Shown: piece after piece, positions 1-7,873 of the stretch | How positions within the stretch are numbered: the first letter of the stretch is position 1 | Layout of the letters: every line of letters starts with the position of its first letter | From: Planctomycetota bacterium | GTDB lineage: Bacteria; Planctomycetota; MHYJ01; WSZJ01 | NCBI GenBank assembly: GCA_009773755.1 | Contig: WSZJ01000022.1 | Span: forward strand, 1-32,723 | Length of the DNA stretch: 32,723 bases | Reading direction: 5' to 3' | Position numbers and translations under genes: made by a program | Notes under the pieces: generated by a model | The model's input: the letters and a program-made list of their open reading frames with translations, nothing else | Database searches by the model: none | Told to the model about the DNA's origin: nothing

Positions 1-2
1 CG

Positions 3-1589
3 CCTCGTAGCGCGGCGCCTCGCGGCCGCGGGGCGCGCCCCGGCGCGCGAAAGGCCGCCGCACCCGTGGACGAGCAGGAAGATCCCGGCGAGCCGCTTCC
101 TCAAAAAATGTCCCCGCTTCCGAAGATTCTCGTGGCGGTGCTCGTCCTCGGACTGCTGGGCGGGGGCGGATTCTTCGCGTGGAAGAAATTCGGTACGGGG
201 AAAGGCGACACGACCGACGGGCAGGCGGTGGTGGCGGACGAGTACGCGAAGAAGGTGAAGAAGCTGGACAAGACGAGCGCCCTGGAGAATTTGCGGCTCG
301 CGCTGTGGTGCAAGTCGCTGGGGCATGACAAGTACGAGCACCACCTCCAGGAAGCGGCGAAGTTGTCGGAGCGCAACGGCGTGGTGGTGGACGGGCAGGT
401 GAAAGCGGGGCTGGCGGAGAACTACTGGACGCGCGCCTCGGAGAAGCCGCCCGCGACGGCGGCGGAGCTGCTGGAAGCGGCGGCGGTGGCGAAGCGGGCG
501 GGGATGGATGGCGAGGTGCGCCGGCTGGCGCGGCTGGCGACGGTGGCGGAGCCGGAGAACGAGGCGGCGTGGGAGATGCTGGGGTGCGTGAAATACGAGC
601 CCGAGGGGGCGCCGGCGCGCTGGCTTACGAAAGCGGAGGTGGCGAAGGCAAAGGCCTCGGACGACGCGCGCAAGGAAGCGAAAGCGAAGATCGACGGAAT
701 GACGCCCCGCGAAAAGAAAATCGCGGAGATGAAACAGACGCTCGGTTTCGAATTCGGCCAGGATTTCGCGTGCCGCGACGAAAAGCCTTTTCTGTTCTGC
801 ATGGAGAAGTCGGCGGGGTTCAGCGCGGAGCTGGTGATGGACAGCTACATCACGGAGCTTAAGGGGTTCTACCAGCGGTTTTTCGACCGGTACGGCGAGA
901 AGTTCGCGCTGGGGGATCTGACGGAGCAGGTGATGCTGATCTGGATCTTCAAGAGCCGCGAGGCGTATTTCACCTACGGTGCGAACATCGGCATCCCGGC
1001 GAACGCGGGCGGGCACTGGGAGCCCGGCGCGGAGCGGCTGATGATTTTCCACAGCACGGATGCGCAGGCGGACCCGTATGGGACGATCTTCCACGAGACG
1101 ACGCACATGATCGTGACGTTCGCGACGAAGCTGCGCGGCAAGGTGAGCGGCCAGATGTTCTGGTTCACCGAGGGGATCGCGACGTATTTCGAGCCGTTCG
1201 AGCGGGACAAGGCGACGGGAAAGATCCTCCAGCAGGTGGGGACGATCAACAACGGCCGGCTTGCGGGAATCTCGTCGTGGGTGAAGCAGGGGCGGCACCA
1301 GAAACTGAAAGACATGCTGTCTTGGAAGTACGGCGACTTCGCGCAGATGAACAATGCGCATATCCAGAAACGCGACCTGAACTGGGGCGCGCTGTGCTAC
1401 GCGCAGTCGTGGTCGCTTCTCTATTTCTTCTACAACTACGAGGGCGGGAAGTACGCGACGAAGTTCGAGGCGTACTTCAAGGAAGAGCTGAACGGCAACC
1501 CTGGATTGGAATCGTTCAAGAAGATCTTCGGCGAGGACATCGACACCCTGGAGAAGGAATGGTTGGAGTACACGAAGTCCCTCAAGTAG
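3..1589 (+). CDS. Membrane-anchored DUF1570-type zinc metallopeptidase (5' partial)
   Basis: Predicted gluzincin-like peptidase facing the periplasm or cell surface. The first possible start is GTG at 66, but the frame has no stop back to the window edge and there is no ribosome site before the GTG. The extra residues are Arg/Ala/Pro/Gly-rich, like a cytoplasmic tail, so the true start is probably upstream. Numbering from the GTG, residues 20-39 form one transmembrane helix. Residues about 70-190 are Ala/Glu/Lys-rich and helical, possibly TPR-like. The zinc site is HETTH at 343-347, with E369 in the FTEGIATYFE motif as the likely third ligand; this spacing fits DUF1570/peptidase MA-like families. 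The 3' end overlaps the MoxR start by 31 bp. Whether it acts with the MoxR set is not known; its substrate is unknown. Confidence 0.8.
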   Translation, partial: PRSAAPRGRGARPGARKAAAPVDEQEDPGEPLPQKMSPLPKILVAVLVLGLLGGGGFFAWKKFGTGKGDTTDGQAVVADEYAKKVKKLDKTSALENLRLALWCKSLGHDKYEHHLQEAAKLSERNGVVVDGQVKAGLAENYWTRASEKPPATAAELLEAAAVAKRAGMDGEVRRLARLATVAEPENEAAWEMLGCVKYEPEGAPARWLTKAEVAKAKASDDARKEAKAKIDGMTPREKKIAEMKQTLGFEFGQDFACRDEKPFLFCMEKSAGFSAELVMDSYITELKGFYQRFFDRYGEKFALGDLTEQVMLIWIFKSREAYFTYGANIGIPANAGGHWEPGAERLMIFHSTDAQADPYGTIFHETTHMIVTFATKLRGKVSGQMFWFTEGIATYFEPFERDKATGKILQQVGTINNGRLAGISSWVKQGRHQKLKDMLSWKYGDFAQMNNAHIQKRDLNWGALCYAQSWSLLYFFYNYEGGKYATKFEAYFKEELNGNPGLESFKKIFGEDIDTLEKEWLEYTKSLK

Positions 1590-2542
1590 CGCCTGAGCGG
1601 GCCGCGGCGCTGTCGGCGAAGGCGCGGCTGCTCCAGGAGACGATCGGCCGGGCGATCGTCGGCAAGTCCATGGCCATCGAGCTGCTGGCGGTGGGGCTTG
1701 TCGCGCGGGGGCACGTGCTCATCGAGGACGTGCCGGGGGTCGGGAAGACGGCGCTGGCGAAGGCGCTCGCGCGATGCGTCGGGTGCGAGTTCCGCCGGAT
1801 CCAGTTCACGCCGGACCTCCTTCCGAGCGACATCACGGGGCTCTCGATGTACGACCCCGGAACGAAGGACTTCCAGTTCCGCCCCGGTCCGATCTTCACC
1901 CAGATCCTCCTCGCCGACGAAGTCAATCGCACCACGCCGCGCACGCAGGCCGCGCTTCTCGAGGCGATGAACGACTTCCAGGTCACCGCCGACGGCCGCA
2001 CTTACGCCCTCCCGAAACCGTTCATGGTCGTCGCGACCCAGAACCCGCTCGAGTTCGCCGGCACCTATCCCCTCCCCGAGTCCCAGATGGACCGCTTCAT
2101 GCTCCGCATCCGCATGGGCTACCCCTCGCCGGAACAGGAACGCGGCATGCTGACCTCGCACCGCACGGGCGAGCCGGTCGACGCGCTCCCGGTGGTGATC
2201 CAGGCGAAGGAGGTCCTTGAACTGACGGCCGCGGCGGCAGCCGTGAAATTCGACGACGAACTCTCCGCCTACCTCGTCACGATCGTGGACCGCACGCGCC
2301 GCGAGCCGCATTTCGCCGCAGGCGTCTCCCCGCGCGGAAGTCTCTCCCTCTACCGCGCCGCGCAGGCGCGCGCCCTCATCCGCGGCCGCGACTACGTCAT
2401 CCCCGACGACGTCAAGGAGCTCGCGATCCCGGTCCTCGCGCATCGCATCGTGGAGCGCGGTTCAAGAAGCTCGAGCGAGCGCGGAAGCGCGATCCGGGTG
2501 CTGCAGAACATTCTCGCGGAGCTGCCGGTGCCGGCTGGGTAA
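1559..2542 (+). CDS. MoxR-family AAA+ ATPase
   Basis: Cytoplasmic AAA+ ATPase of 327 residues, the usual MoxR length. MoxR proteins act as chaperones that mature or activate partner complexes and are commonly encoded next to DUF58 and transglutaminase-like proteins, as here. Walker A is VPGVGKTA with K63; Walker B is LLADEVNR with D120/E121; a sensor region follows at VVATQNPLEFAGTYPLPE, which is characteristic of the family, and then the lid domain. The frame stays open much further upstream, but that part is the other-frame shadow of the peptidase gene. ATG 1559 is chosen because GGAG lies 5 nt before it (1550-1553) and it supplies the normal helix before Walker A. ATG 1670 would remove conserved sequence. 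Confidence 0.92.
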   Translation: MVGVHEVPQVAPERAAALSAKARLLQETIGRAIVGKSMAIELLAVGLVARGHVLIEDVPGVGKTALAKALARCVGCEFRRIQFTPDLLPSDITGLSMYDPGTKDFQFRPGPIFTQILLADEVNRTTPRTQAALLEAMNDFQVTADGRTYALPKPFMVVATQNPLEFAGTYPLPESQMDRFMLRIRMGYPSPEQERGMLTSHRTGEPVDALPVVIQAKEVLELTAAAAAVKFDDELSAYLVTIVDRTRREPHFAAGVSPRGSLSLYRAAQARALIRGRDYVIPDDVKELAIPVLAHRIVERGSRSSSERGSAIRVLQNILAELPVPAG

Positions 2543-2561
2543 GGCTGGGCGCTTCGCGCCC

Positions 2562-2680
2562 GCGGGCAGGCGGGCAGGCGGGCAGGCGGGCGAAAGAACA
2601 AACGACCTCCGAATCCGGAAGTTTGTTTTTTTTCGCCCGCTCGCCCGCTCGCCCGCTCGCCCGCTCGCCCGCTCGCCCGA
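2562..2680. repeat. 8-bp tandem arrays in inverted orientation forming a long hairpin
   Basis: The left arm holds three copies of GCGGGCAG and a partial copy (2562-2593). The right arm holds five copies of CGCCCGCT and a partial copy (2634-2680). They flank a pairing core, GCGGGCGAAAGAACAAAC (2586-2603) against GTTTG, an eight-T run and CGCCCGC (2621-2640), with a loop of about 17 nt. The arms pair with two mismatches per 8 bp. It fills the gap between moxR and the DUF58 gene, which are usually tightly linked. The T-run lies inside the 3' arm, so it is not a classical terminator, though it could act as one. Confidence 0.75.
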
Positions 2681-2713
2681 ACCCGCGCATCTGGCGTCCG
2701 TTTAACCTCTACA

Positions 2714-3868
2714 ATGGCCGCCTCAATGCGTCCCATCCGCAGAGCCTGGTCCCGCCGCCCACGCCTGACCCGCAACGGACTCTACGTCCTGACACTCACG
2801 GTCATGGCCGGCCAGGTCGCGTTCGTGAACGGAAACAATCTCTTCTGGTTCCTCTTCTCCTCGGGCGCGGCTCTTCTGCTCTCCAACGCGTGGCTCGGGT
2901 GGCGCGGATTGCGTAAATTGTCCGTCCGGCGATCGCTTCCACAGACCGCCTACTCGATGGAAGCGTTTGCGGGGTCGTACCAGGTCACCAACGCCGGCCG
3001 CCTGCCCGCGTTTTACGTCATCTTCGAGGACGCCCCGGAGCCTCCCCGCCCGGCGGCGGATGGCGAAGTGCGACCGATCTTCGCTTACGCCGCGTCCATT
3101 CCTCCCCGCGCCACGGCGACAGTCCCCTTCTGGACCCGCCTGACGATCCGCGGCTGGAACCGCTTCAATCGCGTCCGCATCTCGTCCGACTTTCCGTTCG
3201 GATTTTTCCGGGTCTCGCGCGACATCGAATTCCGCGACGAGGTCCTTGTGTACCCGCGCGTCGGCCGCGTGCTGAGTTCGCTCCCGATGGAGCGCGCGGC
3301 GGACGGGCAGCTCATCTCCGTGCGGCGCGCGCAGCCGGGGGAGGACGATTTCGCGGGCCTCCACGAGTGGCGCCCCGGCGACAATCCGAAGGCGATCCAC
3401 TGGCCCTCCTGGGGCCGCTTCCCCGACGACAAGATGCTCGTCCGCGAGTACGAGCGCACGCGCGTTCCCCGCGCCTGCCTCCTCATCGACCGCGAGTCGC
3501 GCTCCGAGCGCCGCTTCGAACAGGTCGTCTCCTTCACCGCGGCCAACCTGCTCGACCTGCACAATCACGGCGTGGCGACGGCGTTGTGGACCGGAAGCGG
3601 CGACGCAGTGAGCGCTGCGGTGCCGGAGGCGCTGCTGACGGAGCTGGCGACGCTGAAGCGCGAGGAGCCGGCGCCGGCGGACTCTGGGGCGCTCGAGGAG
3701 GCGGTGGCGGCGGCGATTGCGGTCGGGGACCTGCCGGTCGTGGTCGGCGACGGGACGCGCAAGCGGCACAAGGAAGCGGCGTGGGCGCGGGACGTGGTGC
3801 TGGTCGACGTGGCGGCGGCGGACTTTCGGGGGCGGTACCAGGTGCGCCCTGAAAAGGGGGCGCCATGA
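2714..3868 (+). CDS. DUF58 domain membrane protein
   Basis: Membrane protein of the DUF58 family, partner of MoxR ATPases. Two transmembrane helices lie at about residues 23-40 and 43-62, after a basic N-terminus. A beta-rich region (80-200) precedes the DUF58 signature: GEDDFAGLHEWRPGDNPKAI with RPGD at 220-223, IHW at 228-230 and LVREYE near 242-247. The C-terminal 110 residues are Ala/Glu-rich and less conserved. DUF58 proteins often have a VWA-like fold, but I cannot see a complete metal-binding MIDAS motif. Its stop overlaps the next ATG (ATGA at 3865-3868), so the two are probably translationally coupled. No Shine-Dalgarno precedes ATG 2714; TACAAT overlaps it, so ATG 2726 (MRPIRR) is a fair alternative start. 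Confidence 0.88.
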   Translation: MAASMRPIRRAWSRRPRLTRNGLYVLTLTVMAGQVAFVNGNNLFWFLFSSGAALLLSNAWLGWRGLRKLSVRRSLPQTAYSMEAFAGSYQVTNAGRLPAFYVIFEDAPEPPRPAADGEVRPIFAYAASIPPRATATVPFWTRLTIRGWNRFNRVRISSDFPFGFFRVSRDIEFRDEVLVYPRVGRVLSSLPMERAADGQLISVRRAQPGEDDFAGLHEWRPGDNPKAIHWPSWGRFPDDKMLVREYERTRVPRACLLIDRESRSERRFEQVVSFTAANLLDLHNHGVATALWTGSGDAVSAAVPEALLTELATLKREEPAPADSGALEEAVAAAIAVGDLPVVVGDGTRKRHKEAAWARDVVLVDVAAADFRGRYQVRPEKGAP

Positions 3869-6003
3869 TGCTGGATCTGCTGCTGGCGGCGCTCTGGGGG
3901 ATGGGCGGACTGCTCGGCGCGTTGCCGGAGAAGCGGTTCGCGTGGGTGCTGGGACCGCTGGCCGCGGCGGCGTGGGGGATCCTCGCGGGGCGAATCGGCT
4001 GGCGGCAGCTCCTGGTCGGGCGGCACCCGGCGGGATACCTGCTGCTCGGGGCGACGTGGGTCGTGGTGTCAGGGATGGCGCTCTCCGTGAATTCGCTGCG
4101 CGACGGGATCCTGCCCGCGTGCGCGGCGGCGACGGGGGGACTCTTCATGCTGGAACGCCGCTCGGCGCTCCAGGGGCACGCGATCATCGGCGCGGCCTTC
4201 GTGTCGGCGGTGATCGGGGCGGCGCAGGACACGACGGCGAAAATGCTGCCGATGTTCGTGCCGTTCCTGGTGCTGCTCGTCCTCTGCCTCGCGCTCGTGC
4301 ACCAGCAGTGGGTGCTCCAGCGGCTCCGGCGCGCGGCTCACGAAGGTTACCTGCTGGCGGCGCAGGTCCCGGGGTACGCCGGGACGCGCACCGGGCTCGC
4401 CCCGACGGTGACGGTTGTCGCGCTCACCACCACGATCGTGTCGATCGTGCTCTACCTCGTCGTCCCGCACTTCCGCTGGAAACCTCCCGCCGACAAGCGC
4501 GGCGCGGAAGGCCGCGGCTCCCAGGGCTCCAGCGGCCTGACCGACCGGCTGTCGCTTCGCGCCATGCACGACCTCAAGATGGACCATCGCGTCGCGCTGC
4601 GCATGAAATTGTTCCAGGACGGCCGCGCGATCCACCCATCGCTGCCGATGCGCCTCCGCGGCGCCATCGTCGACTACACCAACGGCGCCGAGTGGTGGTC
4701 GACCGCCCAGCGCCGTACGCGCCGCGACGCCAACGACGGCAAGGCGGACGGCTGGGTCACGCTCATAGCAGGCGCGGGCAACCCCGTCCTGCAGGAATGT
4801 GAAATCGAAACGTCCGCCGACCCGACGCTCGTCGCGCTTCCTGAAATTGCCGAAATTGAAGGGGCGTCGGTGGAGATCGACGACCACGGCGTGGTGCGGT
4901 TGCCGGGGATGGCGCGGGAAGGACGGGCAACCTACAAGGTCGTCTCGGACGCCGCGGGGATCGACCCCGCGGATTTTGAGCCGAAGCCGCGGTCGCCGAG
5001 CCCGAGGTATCTTCAGATCTGGAACGCGAAGGACGCCGATATCCTGAAGGTCGCGAAGGACATCACCTACGGCGCCTCGACCGCCGCGCGCAAGGCGGTG
5101 CTCATCGAAGGCTGGCTGCAGTCGAATTTCGAGTATTCGACCGAGTTCGACCCGTCGAGCGAGACCGACCCGGTGCGCGCCCTGCTGTTCTCGGAGAAGC
5201 GCGGCTACTGCGTGCACTTCGCCGCGGCGATGTCGGTCATGCTGCGCGCGCTCGACATCCCATGCCGCATCGCGCAGGGGCTCTACGGCGGCGAATGGTC
5301 CGAACGCGAGCAACTTTCCATGTTCCGCTTCTCGGACGCCCACGCCTGGGTCGAGGTCTGGCTCGGCCCGCGCGCCGGATGGGTCCCCTTCGACCCGACA
5401 CCCCGGCTGCAGGGCGGAGGCGGTGAGGAGAATCCCGAGGATTTCGCGGGAGGTCTGCCGGACGTGGAAAACCGGGCCGAGCTGCCTCGGAGTCAGCGCA
5501 CTCCGTCCAGCTCGTTCTCCACCGAACCTCTCACGTCGCTCAACCTGGAGCGCCAGGCGAAGTGGCTCCGGTGGATTCAGAAGCTCTTCACCGACGCGTG
5601 GGCCTCGACCTTCGGCCGCGGGGTCGCCTGCTTCATCGCATTCTGCTTCTCGCTCCTGATCACGTGGAACCTCCTTCCCCGCCACGAGCGCGACCGCCTC
5701 AGCGCGGTCTTCGTCGGCGGCCCCGGCGCCTCCACGGGCTTCTGGAACGAGTTCCTCACGCTCGCGCGCCGCGCCGGATTTCAGCGTGGACCGGGGGAGA
5801 CGCCGTTCGAATTTGCGAAGCGCGTCGAGCGGGCGTACCCGGGGGCCGGGCGGGTCGCGCTGGCGCTCTATGCGGTGCGCTTCGGGGGAAAGGACGCGCG
5901 GGAGAAGATGGCTGAGGCGCGCCCGGTGCTGGACGCGATCCGCCGGGCGCAGGCGGGAAAGGCCGCGGCGGCGGGGGTCCCGGAGAATTCGCGGCCGGAG
6001 TGA
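3865..6003 (+). CDS. Transglutaminase-like membrane protein (TgpA/DUF3488-type)
   Basis: Polytopic protein of 712 residues with the TgpA layout. An N-terminal block of about six helices (residues 1-215) is followed by a large extracytoplasmic transglutaminase-like domain. A single helix comes at about 588-606 and then a cytoplasmic DUF4129-like tail (GETPFEFAKRVERAYPG). The catalytic triad is visible: C449 in RGYCVHFAAAM, H493 in SDAHAWVEVW and D510 in PFDPTPR. It completes the MoxR-DUF58-transglutaminase set, which is widespread but biochemically little understood; a protein-crosslinking or peptidase role at the envelope is inferred. It starts at the ATGA overlap with the DUF58 gene. A second ATG directly follows the first. 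Confidence 0.9.
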   Translation: MMLDLLLAALWGMGGLLGALPEKRFAWVLGPLAAAAWGILAGRIGWRQLLVGRHPAGYLLLGATWVVVSGMALSVNSLRDGILPACAAATGGLFMLERRSALQGHAIIGAAFVSAVIGAAQDTTAKMLPMFVPFLVLLVLCLALVHQQWVLQRLRRAAHEGYLLAAQVPGYAGTRTGLAPTVTVVALTTTIVSIVLYLVVPHFRWKPPADKRGAEGRGSQGSSGLTDRLSLRAMHDLKMDHRVALRMKLFQDGRAIHPSLPMRLRGAIVDYTNGAEWWSTAQRRTRRDANDGKADGWVTLIAGAGNPVLQECEIETSADPTLVALPEIAEIEGASVEIDDHGVVRLPGMAREGRATYKVVSDAAGIDPADFEPKPRSPSPRYLQIWNAKDADILKVAKDITYGASTAARKAVLIEGWLQSNFEYSTEFDPSSETDPVRALLFSEKRGYCVHFAAAMSVMLRALDIPCRIAQGLYGGEWSEREQLSMFRFSDAHAWVEVWLGPRAGWVPFDPTPRLQGGGGEENPEDFAGGLPDVENRAELPRSQRTPSSSFSTEPLTSLNLERQAKWLRWIQKLFTDAWASTFGRGVACFIAFCFSLLITWNLLPRHERDRLSAVFVGGPGASTGFWNEFLTLARRAGFQRGPGETPFEFAKRVERAYPGAGRVALALYAVRFGGKDAREKMAEARPVLDAIRRAQAGKAAAAGVPENSRPE

Positions 6004-6006
6004 GCT

Positions 6007-6012
6007 TACAAT
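6007..6012 (+). promoter_or_regulatory. Candidate -10 element (TACAAT) for a leaderless transcript
   Basis: TACAAT lies 4 nt after the transglutaminase stop. Exactly 7 nt (GGGCGCG) separate it from ATG 6020, the spacing expected if transcription begins at or next to the start codon. No Shine-Dalgarno precedes the acyltransferase gene. No convincing -35 was identified. Confidence 0.45.
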
Positions 6013-6019
6013 GGGCGCG

Positions 6020-7144
6020 ATGCCCGCGGAAAAGAAGCCCCCGGCCCTTCGAATCCGCGCCCTCGACTGGCACCGCGGGCTCGCGGTCCTCGCAATGGTG
6101 GAGTGTCACGCGCTTCTCCTCCTCCACCGGTCGCACGAGCACGAGCCGCTTCGCCAGTTCCTGAATTCGATCAACGGGCTGATTGCGCCGTCGTTCATCT
6201 TTGCCGCCGGATTCGCGCTCGCGCTGACCTCCTGCAGATCGGCGGTCGACCCGCAGGGTCGGCGGGAACGGGCGGTGAAGACGCTGATGCGGATCGGGGA
6301 AGTTCTGGTGGTGTCGAGCCTGTTGAAGTGGATGCTGTGGCCGGTCCGCACGGAGCCGTGGCAGTGGCTGCGGATCGACGTGCTGTCGTGCATCGGCTAT
6401 TCTCTGCTCGCGCTCTGGGCGTGCGTCTTCTCGCTCGGAAACCGCCCGCGCACGGTCGCGGCGGCGATGGCCGGCGCTGCAACGCTGATTTTCACCCTTG
6501 CGCCCTGGACAGAGTCGCTCCGTGACCTCGGCGTCCTGCAGTTCTTCGTGAACAACAAGAGCGGCTCGGAGTTTCCCGTCCTCCCGTGGGCCGGCTACGG
6601 TTTCATCGGCGCATCCCTGGGCGCGCTCGTTTCGATTCCGGACCGCGGCGCACGGTATCTCTGGGTTCACCTCGCGATCACGTTTTCGGCGGGCGTCGCC
6701 ATCGCCAACGCCGGGGGCCTCTGGGACCGCATCTACCCGTGGAGCCCGTGGATTTTCCAGAACGCCGGCGAACGCATCTGGAAGGTGGCCGCGATCGCGC
6801 TTGCCCTGCGCGGCGCCGAGGCGTTCGGCGCGTCGCACGGCTGGGCCATGAAAAACCCGCTCACAAAGTTCCTCGAACACTTCGGCCTCAATTCCCTCTC
6901 CGGCTACTTCGCGCAGGCGTGCATCCTCTTCGGCAAATGGATCGCCCTCCCCTTCGGCCTCTCCTTCGGCATCACGGGCTTCACACGCTGGGCAGGCCAG
7001 TTCCACTGGACCGGCTTCTGGCTCCTCACCATCGTCGCGATCGCCGGCACCGGCGCCTTCTGCTGGGCCTGGAACTTCCTCGACCCGCACCTGCCCTGGA
7101 GAAAGCAGGCGAGGAAGCCCGAGCCTGCGGCCAGGCCCGCCTGA
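6020..7144 (+). CDS. DUF1624/heparan-alpha-glucosaminide N-acetyltransferase-like membrane protein
   Basis: Polytopic inner-membrane protein of 374 residues with roughly nine to ten hydrophobic segments. The N-terminal signature RIRALDWHRGLAVLAMVECH (11-30) matches the LDxxRGLA...H pattern of DUF1624/HGSNAT-like proteins, with H30 at the position of the presumed catalytic or substrate-binding histidine. The next segment, INGLIAPSFIFAAGFALAL (51-69), is also typical. The family is thought to transfer acetyl or acyl groups across the membrane to sugars; the substrate here is unknown. ATG 6020 is preferred over ATG 6011 because a -10-like TACAAT overlaps the latter and ends 7 nt before 6020. The gene follows the transglutaminase gene by 16 nt, so read-through is also possible. 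Confidence 0.75.
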   Translation: MPAEKKPPALRIRALDWHRGLAVLAMVECHALLLLHRSHEHEPLRQFLNSINGLIAPSFIFAAGFALALTSCRSAVDPQGRRERAVKTLMRIGEVLVVSSLLKWMLWPVRTEPWQWLRIDVLSCIGYSLLALWACVFSLGNRPRTVAAAMAGAATLIFTLAPWTESLRDLGVLQFFVNNKSGSEFPVLPWAGYGFIGASLGALVSIPDRGARYLWVHLAITFSAGVAIANAGGLWDRIYPWSPWIFQNAGERIWKVAAIALALRGAEAFGASHGWAMKNPLTKFLEHFGLNSLSGYFAQACILFGKWIALPFGLSFGITGFTRWAGQFHWTGFWLLTIVAIAGTGAFCWAWNFLDPHLPWRKQARKPEPAARPA

Positions 7145-7160
7145 AGAGGCGCCGTTTTCA

Positions 7161-7314
7161 GTCCCGGCACCGGGCGAAGCGGTTGGCGAGCGGAGCGAAG
7201 GGGCGCGCGACGTCGCTGCCCTCAAAGGATCGCAATTCACAAGCCATTCCCGTCGGGCAGCGCCGTCGCCGCCCCGCAGCGAAACCCGCCAATCGCTTCG
7301 CCCGATGCCGGGAC
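7161..7314. repeat. 154-bp inverted repeat with 28-bp terminal arms
   Basis: The arm at 7161-7188 begins GTCCCGGCACCGGGCGAAGC. The arm at 7287-7314, read on the other strand, begins GTCCCGGCATCGGGCGAAGC. The 28-nt arms differ at two positions. The inner parts also pair partly (GGGGCG..CGTCGCTGCCC against its complement). A single-stranded copy would fold into one long hairpin starting 16 nt after the acyltransferase stop. No T-run follows. Confidence 0.75.
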
Positions 7315-7590
7315 CTCCACTTCTGCCGTGAAGAGACTGGTACTGAACCTTTTATTTCAGGGGGGAACGGCCCTCTGGCTTCGTGGATCCCCGCAGGGAC
7401 CGGATCAGCAGGAGGCACTGGTGTTCCCTATGAATGTTCGTGGTTCACGCCATGTTCTCGATCACGAACAGCGCAGGGGCCCCGGCGTCGGGCGCCGGGA
7501 GGGCGGATCCTCAATGAAGAGGGTGGAATTGTAGCAGAGGAGGGTGGAGATCAAATCAATGGGTGGTGGCCCGAGGCGGTGAAGGGCTAA

Positions 7591-7717
7591 CCCTGCCGCG
7601 CCACGGCGCCAACCAAGAGCATGCGGTTGCCGCAGAATCGGGAGAAGGTCTGCTGCGGAGACCGACCCGCACTTAACGGCAACCACAGAGGACACAGAGA
7701 ACAGCAAAATCTTTTTT
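7591..7717 (+). repeat. Dispersed CCACAGAGG-type repeat, copy A
   Basis: The last 40 nt (7678-7717) are identical to the reverse complement of 13148-13187. Similarity continues leftwards in weaker form: a CTGCCGCGCCACGGC block, then ACCAA..GCATGCGGTTGCCGCA, then TTAACGGCAACCACAGAGG. The same order occurs in copies B and C. Confidence 0.75.
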
Positions 7718-7833
7718 TCTCTGCGCTTTCTAAGGAGATGACTCCCAAAGCGGTTGACTTAATTCCAAGAGTGCCGGAATCGGGGGTGCATCCGTCGACC
7801 GGATAGCACGGCCCTCCACAGCGGCAGTCGTTT

Positions 7834-7856
7834 TTCTCTGCGCCCTCTGTGGTTAA
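7834..7856 (-). repeat. Short inverted match to the CCACAGAGG repeat
   Basis: Read on the minus strand it is TTAACCACAGAGGGCGCAGA and a few A residues. It can pair with the 7681-7700 segment, so this part of the gap could fold back. The preceding GTCGTTTTTCTCTG (7827-7840) recurs at 13009-13022. Confidence 0.55.
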
Positions 7857-7873
7857 TACTTCGCCCCCCTATC

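Larger units (their letters stand above)
7145..7873. other. Gene-free 729-bp repeat region between convergent units
   Basis: No credible coding sequence; open frames here are short, Arg/Pro-rich and lack start signals. It lies between the 3' end of the rightward acyltransferase gene and the 3' end of the leftward FtsK-like gene. It contains a 154-bp inverted repeat (7161-7314), one copy of the CCACAGAGG-type repeat (7591-7717) and an inverted short match to its end (7834-7856). I see no RNA gene. Confidence 0.7.

Noticed and set aside
2562..2680. Possible CRISPR array
   Set aside because: The 8-bp units are contiguous without spacers and in two orientations; no cas genes nearby.
7328..7806. 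Small open frames in the 7145-7873 gap
   Set aside because: They run through repeat DNA, have no Shine-Dalgarno or -10-like start context and show no protein-like composition.
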